This document shows, piece by piece, positions 58,249 to 64,000 of a stretch of 64,000 nucleotides of DNA. Within the stretch, counting starts at the first letter, position 1. Each line of letters opens with the position of its first letter. The DNA comes from G963708325 sp963708325. Its GTDB lineage: Bacteria; Actinomycetota; Thermoleophilia; Solirubrobacterales; 70-9. Under the pieces are notes generated by a model that had not been told where the DNA came from, ran no database searches, and saw only the letters and a list, made by a program, of their open reading frames with translations. A program made the translations under genes and the position numbers. The stretch spans positions 744,001 to 808,000 of the forward strand of contig OY970203.1 in NCBI GenBank assembly GCA_963708325.1. Reading direction: 5' to 3'.

Positions 58249-59718
58249 TTGCCCGAGCAGCCCACAGAGGTCGGGGAGGGGTCTGTCGGCACCGCGATCC
58301 TAGGCGCGGGCCCGGCGGGGCTGACCGCAGCCCACGTCCTCGCGCTGAGGGGGCGCCCGGGAACGGTGTTCGAGGCGGACGGCACCGTCGGCGGGATCGC
58401 CAAGACCGTCGAGTTCAACGGCTACCGCTTCGACCTCGGCGGCCACCGCTTCTACACCAAGTTGCGACCGGTGCAGGAGCTGTGGGAGCAGATCCTCGGC
58501 GACGACTTCGCCGAGCGCTCCCGCCTGACGCGGATCTACTATCGCGACCGCTTCTTCAACTACCCGCTCACCTCCGACGACGTCTTTCGCGGCCTCGGGG
58601 TGATCGAGTCGGCTCGCTGCGCGCTCTCCTACGTCCGCTGGCACCGCAGGCTCGGCCGCGCCACGCCGGAGACCTTCGAGGAGTGGGTGGTGGGACGATT
58701 CGGCCGCCGCATCTACGACACCTTCTTCCGCTCGTACACCGAAAAGGTGTGGGGCATCCCCGGGTCCGAGATCCGCTCGGAGTGGGCGGCCCAGCGGATC
58801 CAGAACTTCACCCTCTTCCAGGCGCTGCTCGGCATCCTCGGGATGCGGCGCAAGCACGTCAGGACCCTGATCGAGCGCTTCCACTATCCGCGCCTCGGAC
58901 CGGGGCAGATGTGGGAGGAGCTCAGCCGCCGGGTCACGGAGCGCGGCATCGCGCTGCGGCTGCAATCGCGCTGCACGACGATCCATCACCGTGCCGGGCG
59001 CGTCGAGAGCATCGTGATCGGCTCCAACGGCGCCCAGCAAGAGCATGCGGTGGAGGGAGTGCTGTCGAGCATCCCCCTGCGCGACCTGGTGATGAGCCTC
59101 AAGCCGGCTCCGCCCGCGGACGTCATAGCCGCCGCGGAGCGCTTGCGGTACCGCCAGATGTGTCTGGTCGCGCTGATCACCGAGGAGCCGGAGCCGTTTC
59201 CCGACAACTGGATCTACCTGCACGACCCCGGAGTCCGCGCCGGCCGGGTCCAGAACTTCGGCGCCTGGAGCACCGACATGGTGCGTTCCGGCACGACCTG
59301 CCTCGGGGTCGAGTACTTCTGCTTTCCCGAGGACGAGGTCTGGCAGATGCCCGACACGGAGGCCGTGGAGATGGCTCGGGACGAGCTGGCCGCAATCGGC
59401 CTGATCGACCCCGCCCGGGTCGTGGACGGCGTCAAGGTGCGGGTGCCGGCCGCCTACCCGATGTACGACGGCGAGTACCGCGAGGCCGTCGCCGTGATCC
59501 GCGGCTACCTCGATCACTTCGAGAACCTGCGGACGTTCGGCCGCAACGGACTGCACCGCTACAACAACATGGATCATTCGATGTGGACGGCGATCCTCGC
59601 CACGCTCAACCTGATCGACGGCGCCTCGCACGACGTCTGGTCGGTGAACACCAGGGGTGAGTACCTCGAGGAGGGCGACCTCTCCGGCGATCTCGCCGAG
59701 ATCAACCTCGTTGCCTGA
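58249..59718 (+). CDS. UDP-galactopyranose mutase-like FAD protein
   Basis: A 489-residue flavoprotein of the NAD(P)-binding amine-oxidase/UGM superfamily. The FAD motif is GTAILGAGPAGLTAAHVLAL at residues 14-33, followed by DLGGHRFYTK, a hallmark of UGM-like and protoporphyrinogen-oxidase-like proteins of glycan loci. ESYTEKV-type loop: FFRSYTEKVWGIPGSEI. The C-terminus has GLHRYNNMDHSMWTAILATL. It may rearrange or oxidise a nucleotide or lipid-linked sugar. The start is TTG at 58249. Confidence 0.85.
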   Translation: MPEQPTEVGEGSVGTAILGAGPAGLTAAHVLALRGRPGTVFEADGTVGGIAKTVEFNGYRFDLGGHRFYTKLRPVQELWEQILGDDFAERSRLTRIYYRDRFFNYPLTSDDVFRGLGVIESARCALSYVRWHRRLGRATPETFEEWVVGRFGRRIYDTFFRSYTEKVWGIPGSEIRSEWAAQRIQNFTLFQALLGILGMRRKHVRTLIERFHYPRLGPGQMWEELSRRVTERGIALRLQSRCTTIHHRAGRVESIVIGSNGAQQEHAVEGVLSSIPLRDLVMSLKPAPPADVIAAAERLRYRQMCLVALITEEPEPFPDNWIYLHDPGVRAGRVQNFGAWSTDMVRSGTTCLGVEYFCFPEDEVWQMPDTEAVEMARDELAAIGLIDPARVVDGVKVRVPAAYPMYDGEYREAVAVIRGYLDHFENLRTFGRNGLHRYNNMDHSMWTAILATLNLIDGASHDVWSVNTRGEYLEEGDLSGDLAEINLVA

Positions 59719-61225
59719 CCGCCGGCGGCCGGACCACCGCCCCTGGGAAAGCGCCAGGGCCGGCAGGCTCGTCGCCTGGGCGGCGGTGATCGCGGCGGCC
59801 TTCGTCGCCGCACCGCTCGTATCTCCTTCCAACGACGACCTCTATGCGCTTTCCTGGGGTGGCGAGCTGTGGCGGGGGCGGCTCCCGGCGCTCGACGGAC
59901 CGCTGCTGCCGACCGCGCATCCCCTCAACGTCGTGGTATCCACGGCGCTGTCGCCGCTCGGGGCGTCCGGGGCGCGCTACGTGTTCAGCGCGATCTCGCT
60001 GGTCGCGCTTGCCGTCCTCGTCTACGCCTCCTTCCGCCTCGGCCGGCGGATCGGCGGAGTCGGCGTCGGCCTGCTCGCGGCGCTGCTGGTCGCCTCCCGC
60101 CCCCAGCTCCAGGTCTGGGCCTGGGAGGCGACCGTCGACGTCCCCTTTGCGGCGCTCGCCCTGCTCGCCGCCGCCCTGATCGTGGAGGACCCCCAGCGCA
60201 ACCGCTGGAAGGCTCTCGCGCTGCTCGTCGCCGCCGGTCTGCTGCGGCCGGAGGGCTGGGCGCTGACAGCGATCTACGGGGCCTGGCTGATCAGCCGCGA
60301 GGGCCGGCCCGGCACCCGCGCCGCGATCGCCGCGCTGGCGATCGCCCCGCCGCTGCTGTGGGCCGCGTTCGACCTCGCCCTCGCGGGGGATCCCCTGTTC
60401 GCCCTGCACTCCGCCAAGGGCGGGGGCGTGCACCAGCTGCGGTCGGCGGACTTCCTCGCGCAGGGTCCCGTCGAGGCGAAGCCGTCGGGCCCGGCCCGCC
60501 TCGCCGACGCGCTCCCGCACGTGATCGGGTGGCCGCTGCTGGCGGTGGGGGCGGTTGCTGCCGTAATCGCCCTCGCGCGACTTCGCCGCGGCGGGTTGGG
60601 GGCCGCCGGCAGGGCTGAGGCGGGCCTGGCCGCGGTCGCGATCGCGGGCTGCACGGTGTTCGTGGCGCTCAACCTGGCCGGCCTGCCGGCGCACCCCCGC
60701 TACCTGCTGCTCCCCGGCGTGACGCTGGTGATCCTGGCCGCCGGGACGGTGACCTGGGTGCGGCGCTCGCGGCGGGCGGCCTGGGCGCTGGCAGCCGCCC
60801 TCGTCGCGATGATCGCCCTGCTGCCATCCGACATCGCCTACCTGAACCGCAACGTCGACGAGGGGCGCGAGCGCTTCAACGCCGGCCGCCACGCCGCGGC
60901 GGCCGTGACCGGCACCCATTCGCGGGCCCTGCTGGCGATCTGCCCGCGACTCGTCGTCGGCGGCACGCGCCGCCGCCTCGCCTACGCCGGGCGGGCGATG
61001 GCCGCCGCCGAGCTGGAGCGCGATCCCGCCGACGTGCTGCTGCGGCGGCTACCGCGGACGCCTCCGGGCACGTCGGCGATCGCCTACGTCAGCTTCGCCG
61101 GCGTGCGACCGGGGCTGTGGCGCTTCGCCAGCGCCTGCAGCGGCGAGCTCGGCGCCCTCGGTCCCGCTCCGCGGGCCGGCGACAGCGCCGCCCGGATCGC
61201 TCTCGACAGCCTGTCGCGGCCGTAG
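59711..61225 (+). CDS. GT-C-like polytopic membrane glycosyltransferase
   Basis: A 504-residue membrane protein with about nine to eleven helices. The first extracytoplasmic loop has SPSNDDLYALSWGGEL, with the Asp pair expected of GT-C enzymes that use polyprenyl-phosphate sugars. Later helices include LVAALLVASRP-type and YLLLPGVTLVILAAGTVTWV segments; the last ~120 residues form a soluble domain. TTG 59711, overlapping the previous stop by 8 bp, is the most likely start. It would add a sugar outside the membrane. Confidence 0.78.
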   Translation: MPDRRRPDHRPWESARAGRLVAWAAVIAAAFVAAPLVSPSNDDLYALSWGGELWRGRLPALDGPLLPTAHPLNVVVSTALSPLGASGARYVFSAISLVALAVLVYASFRLGRRIGGVGVGLLAALLVASRPQLQVWAWEATVDVPFAALALLAAALIVEDPQRNRWKALALLVAAGLLRPEGWALTAIYGAWLISREGRPGTRAAIAALAIAPPLLWAAFDLALAGDPLFALHSAKGGGVHQLRSADFLAQGPVEAKPSGPARLADALPHVIGWPLLAVGAVAAVIALARLRRGGLGAAGRAEAGLAAVAIAGCTVFVALNLAGLPAHPRYLLLPGVTLVILAAGTVTWVRRSRRAAWALAAALVAMIALLPSDIAYLNRNVDEGRERFNAGRHAAAAVTGTHSRALLAICPRLVVGGTRRRLAYAGRAMAAAELERDPADVLLRRLPRTPPGTSAIAYVSFAGVRPGLWRFASACSGELGALGPAPRAGDSAARIALDSLSRP

Positions 61226-61239
61226 ATCGCCGCGGCCGG

Positions 61240-61245
61240 TAGGCT
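61240..61245 (+). promoter_or_regulatory. -10 element (TAGGCT) of the 61254 gene
   Basis: TAGGCT ends 8 nt before the GTG at 61254. Confidence 0.45.
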
Positions 61246-61253
61246 CGCGGAGG

Positions 61254-62111
61254 GTGACCTACGAGCAGCTGACCTACGAGCGGCGCGGGCCCGTGACGGT
61301 GATCACGATCGACCGTCCGCAGAAGATGAACTGCATCGGGCCGGTGACGGCACGCGAGCTCGTCGACGCGTGGACGCGGTTCCGGGACGACGACGAGGCA
61401 CTGGTGGGGGTGATCACGGGAGCCGGCGACCGGGCGTTCTGCGCCGGCGCCGACATCTCCAGCGTCGCCGACCCCGGCGACCCCCTGCTCGATCCCTCGC
61501 CGGAGAACCTCGCCGCCCATGCCCGCGGCGAGCGGCCCGGGATCATCGGCCCGACCCGCTGGACCGACCTCGCAAAGCCGACGATCGCCGCCGTCAACGG
61601 CGTCGCCTACGCGGGGGGCCTCGAGTGGGCGTGCTGGGCGGACATCAGGATCGCCGACGAGCACGCCAGCTTCGGGGTCACCTGCCGGCGCTGGAACATC
61701 GGCCTCGGTGACGGCGGCACCCAGCGACTGCCGAGGATCGTCGGCATGGGCCGGGCGATGGAGCTGATCATCACCGGGCGCGTGATCGACGCCATCGAGG
61801 CCGAGCGCATCGGCTTGGTCAGCGAGGTGACGCCGGGCGGGACCTGCCTCGATCGGGCGGTCGAGCTGGCCGGCGAGATCGCGGCGCTTCCTCAGCCGGC
61901 GATCCACACCGACAAGGAGGCCGCGCTGCGCGGCTTCGGGCGTCCGCTCGACGAGGGCCTGAGGATCGAGGCCGAGTGCTTCAACCGCTTGGTCGAGACC
62001 CCCGAGATCCTCGAGGGGGTGCGGCGCTTCATCGAGCGCGACCACCCCGACCGCGACCGTGGCGGCGGCGCGACGACCCCGGGGCTGGTGCGTTCGCGGC
62101 CGCCGGCCTGA
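61254..62111 (+). CDS. Enoyl-CoA hydratase/isomerase family protein
   Basis: A 285-residue crotonase. The first CoA/oxyanion loop is GAGDRAFCAGADISSVA; the second is AVNGVAYAGGLEWACWADIR, where a Glu matches the first catalytic glutamate. The second Glu position (FGVTCRRWNIGLGDGGTQR) is replaced, so classical hydration is uncertain; an isomerase or carnitinyl/other activity is possible. GTG start at 61254. Eleven bp upstream of the next membrane protein gene. Confidence 0.83.
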   Translation: MTYEQLTYERRGPVTVITIDRPQKMNCIGPVTARELVDAWTRFRDDDEALVGVITGAGDRAFCAGADISSVADPGDPLLDPSPENLAAHARGERPGIIGPTRWTDLAKPTIAAVNGVAYAGGLEWACWADIRIADEHASFGVTCRRWNIGLGDGGTQRLPRIVGMGRAMELIITGRVIDAIEAERIGLVSEVTPGGTCLDRAVELAGEIAALPQPAIHTDKEAALRGFGRPLDEGLRIEAECFNRLVETPEILEGVRRFIERDHPDRDRGGGATTPGLVRSRPPA

Positions 62112-62122
62112 CTGGCGCGAAC

Positions 62123-62767
62123 TTGCCGGCGGTCACGGAGTTCACCCAGGAGGCCGAGCGCATCCTGCGCGACGGCAGCCAGTTCAAGTGGTACGTCGTC
62201 GCCCTGCTCGCCTTCGTCTTCTACGTCTACTCGGTCGAGGTGGAGCGGCGGCGCTGGGACATCGTGCTCGCCGGGCTCGCCTTCTGGCTGGCCGACTGGG
62301 TGAACGAGGTGGCCAACGCGCTCTTTCTGCACTTCAGCGACCGCGCCGCCGTCTGGACGGTGACCGGGGACACCGCCTACCTGATCCTGATCGGCCTCAC
62401 CATCGAGATCTCGCTGCTGTTTGCCGTGGCCGGGATCGTCTTCGTCAAGCAGCTGCCGCCCGACCCGGCCACGCGCGTGCTGGGGATCCCGAACCGCTGG
62501 TTGATGGTGTTCGGCTTCTCGTGCCTGTGCGTGTTCGTCGAGGTGCTGCTCCATGCGACCGGCTTCTTCCACTGGGAGTACTGGTGGTGGAACGTCCCGT
62601 TCGTGCCCCTGATCGTCGTGCTCGGCTACGCCTGGTTCTTCGCGCTCGCCGCCTGGGTCTACGACATGGGCGACGATCGCCGCAGGCAGCTGCGCGTGGT
62701 CGGCACCCTGGCCGCCATCGACGCCTCCGCGATCCTGCTGTTCGGCCCCGTGCTCGGCTGGATCTGA
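62123..62767 (+). CDS. Polytopic membrane protein, unknown function
   Basis: A 214-residue protein with about six helices: YVVALLAFVFYVYSVEV (~22-38), IVLAGLAFWLADWVN (~44-58), YLILIGLTIEISLLFAVAGI (~77-97), WLMVFGFSCLCVFVEVLL (~115-132), VPFVPLIVVLGYAWFFALAA (~145-165) and a C-terminal helix. No other start codon lies between the crotonase stop and the TTG at 62123, which I take as the start. Not recognised beyond membrane topology. Confidence 0.65.
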   Translation: MPAVTEFTQEAERILRDGSQFKWYVVALLAFVFYVYSVEVERRRWDIVLAGLAFWLADWVNEVANALFLHFSDRAAVWTVTGDTAYLILIGLTIEISLLFAVAGIVFVKQLPPDPATRVLGIPNRWLMVFGFSCLCVFVEVLLHATGFFHWEYWWWNVPFVPLIVVLGYAWFFALAAWVYDMGDDRRRQLRVVGTLAAIDASAILLFGPVLGWI

Positions 62768-62777
62768 GCGTCGCCGC

Positions 62778-63980
62778 TCAGGCTGCCTCGTCCGCCTCGC
62801 GCTCGGCCGCCTCGACCGCCTCGGCCCGGGCCCGCTCCATCGCCGCCCGCACCTGCTCCTCGGCCTCGGCGCGCGCCCTCTCCACCGCGGCGCGAAGCCC
62901 CCGCTCGGTCTCCTCGCGGACGCGCTCGGACTCAGCCTCGACCTCGCGCCCGATCTCGCGCTCGAGGCGGGTCTCGAGTCCCTCCAGGCTGCGGTCGGCC
63001 TCGCTGCGGGCGCGCTCCTCCGCCTCGCGGCGGATCCGCGCCTCCTCCTCGCGGACGCGCATCTGCATCTGCGCGCGCGCGTGCGACTCTGCCGCCTGGC
63101 GCGCCTTCCCTGCACGCTCGGCGGCCTCGTCCTCAAGCTGACGCTCGCGCTCTCGCAGCCGCGCCTCGGCCTCGGCGCGCACACCCCGCTCGGCCTCCTT
63201 CGCCACCTGGCCGGCGAGCGCCTCGACCTTCTCGCGATGGCGCTCCCGCTCCTCCGCCATCTCCCTCTCCACGCGCTCGGCGATCTCCGCCTCGGCGCGA
63301 TCCGCTCGCTCGACAGCCTCGGCGACCGCAGCCTCCGCCTCCGACTTCGCATCGGCGATCTCCTTCGCCGCCTGCTCGCGCGCCTCGGCGACCGCGCGCT
63401 CGGCCTCCGCCCCGGCCTCGGCGATGCTTGCGTCGGCACCGGTCTTCGCCGCCTCGGCCGCTGACAGCCGCTGCTTCGCCTCGGCGAGCCGCTGCTCCAG
63501 CGCCTGCGATCGCGCCCGCCACTGCTCGAAGACCTCCGTCGCCCGCAACCGCAGCGCGGACTCTCGCTCCGCCGCCTCGGCGAGCGCCTGTTCGCGGGCA
63601 TCGGCGGCTGCCCGCTGCGCGCGCTCCTCCGCCCGGCGTCGGCGCGCCTCGGCCTCCACCTTCCCGCGCTCCGCCTCGCGCATGCTCTCCACCGCCGCGG
63701 CCAGGCGCCGCTCCGCATCCACCGTCGTCCTCTCGGCCTGCTCGGCCCGCAGGCTGGCCTCCACCTCGGCCTCCCGTGCCCGCCGCTCGGCCGTGCGCGC
63801 CGCCAACTCGCGCGCCCGCAGCTCGGCGGCGAACTCCTCCTCCGCCTCGGCCCTGGCGCGCTCGGCGGCTTCGCCAAGCTCGCCCGCCTCGCGGCGCGCC
63901 CGGTCGGTGGACTCGGCCACACGGCGCTCGGCCTCGCGGCGCGCCTGCTCGGCCCACTCCTCGATGCGGGGCTCGACCAC
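62778..63980 (-). CDS. Long Ala/Glu/Arg-rich coiled-coil protein (may be 5' truncated)
   Basis: A 400-residue protein that is nearly all predicted coiled coil, with repeated AEAEAR/REEAEERAR heptad-like units and almost no aromatic residues (one FEQW near 150) and no cysteine. Charge alternates E/R with Ala at core positions. Such composition occurs in FilP/Scy-type filament proteins and in apolipoprotein-like families, but no signature decides. The GTG at 63980 is one start; the frame is open to the end of the window, so the N-terminus may lie beyond it. Confidence 0.7.
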   Translation of the reverse strand: MVEPRIEEWAEQARREAERRVAESTDRARREAGELGEAAERARAEAEEEFAAELRARELAARTAERRAREAEVEASLRAEQAERTTVDAERRLAAAVESMREAERGKVEAEARRRRAEERAQRAAADAREQALAEAAERESALRLRATEVFEQWRARSQALEQRLAEAKQRLSAAEAAKTGADASIAEAGAEAERAVAEAREQAAKEIADAKSEAEAAVAEAVERADRAEAEIAERVEREMAEERERHREKVEALAGQVAKEAERGVRAEAEARLRERERQLEDEAAERAGKARQAAESHARAQMQMRVREEEARIRREAEERARSEADRSLEGLETRLEREIGREVEAESERVREETERGLRAAVERARAEAEEQVRAAMERARAEAVEAAEREADEAA

Positions 63981-64000
63981 GGCACCGTCCCCGTCAACGG

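Noticed and set aside
1..64000. tRNA, rRNA or known riboswitches
   Set aside because: I scanned the intergenic gaps for cloverleaf-like or conserved riboswitch cores and saw none; most gaps are under 130 bp. A covariance-model scan could still find something I missed.

Overview
The window is one continuous piece of a very GC-rich actinobacterial chromosome. Start codons are often GTG or TTG, -10 boxes of the form TANNNT commonly sit 6-11 nt before the start codon, and LLM/F420-type oxidoreductases, ECF sigma/ZAS anti-sigma pairs and WS/DGAT enzymes are present. The gene content fits the class Thermoleophilia (Solirubrobacterales-like). This assignment is inferred from gene style and is not proven. 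No rRNA, tRNA, CRISPR array, transposase or phage gene was seen. Coding density is high: only one stretch over 300 bp lacks an intact gene (39161-39506), and it holds a GC hairpin and a decayed acyltransferase remnant.

Layout. 1-8.5 kb: end of a YihY/BrkB membrane protein, an excisionase-like HTH protein, glpX, an LLM oxidoreductase, the ergothioneine pair egtB-egtD, an SDR, a pilin-leader/Vps62-like protein and a LapA-like protein. 8.5-12.5 kb: a tightly overlapping LLM oxidoreductase-pntAA-pntAB-pntB operon preceded by three tandem 52-bp repeats. 12.6-15.8 kb: a cyclooxygenase-like haem peroxidase followed by a cytochrome P450. 15.9-20.9 kb: a CtpE-like P-type ATPase overlapping pyk, a PadR regulator and a membrane protein with a near-consensus promoter. 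21-25.4 kb: hotdog thioesterase, crotonase, and NHEJ polymerase (LigD-Pol) and ligase (LigD-Lig) genes separated by a broken AbiEi/DUF559-type gene flanked by palindromes. 25.4-32.3 kb: L-2-hydroxyglutarate oxidase, a delta-60-repeat protein, CapA and MBL proteins, a large acyl-CoA dehydrogenase and a MarR regulator. 32.4-36.6 kb: a drug-type ABC exporter operon and a thiolase. 36.7-43.6 kb: a disordered membrane-anchored protein, two c-di-GMP/GGDEF proteins (one with HD-GYP), a DUF5679 mini-protein, a PEP mutase/isocitrate lyase family enzyme and an ECF sigma/anti-sigma/cupredoxin operon. 43.7-47.9 kb: WS/DGAT, a secreted beta-propeller-like protein and a PAS-MBL pair.

47.9-61.2 kb is the most distinctive region. 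It looks like a surface-glycan locus with a Wzm/Wzt-type ABC exporter, two PAPS-dependent sulfotransferases, three or four GT2 glycosyltransferases, two Gfo/Idh/MocA dehydrogenases, a UDP-galactopyranose-mutase-like flavoprotein and a GT-C-like membrane protein. A Gfo/Idh-GT2 two-gene unit occurs twice in tandem. The proposed product is an exported, probably sulfated, glycan; this is inference. The window ends with a crotonase, a polytopic membrane protein and a roughly 400-residue protein that is almost entirely coiled coil.
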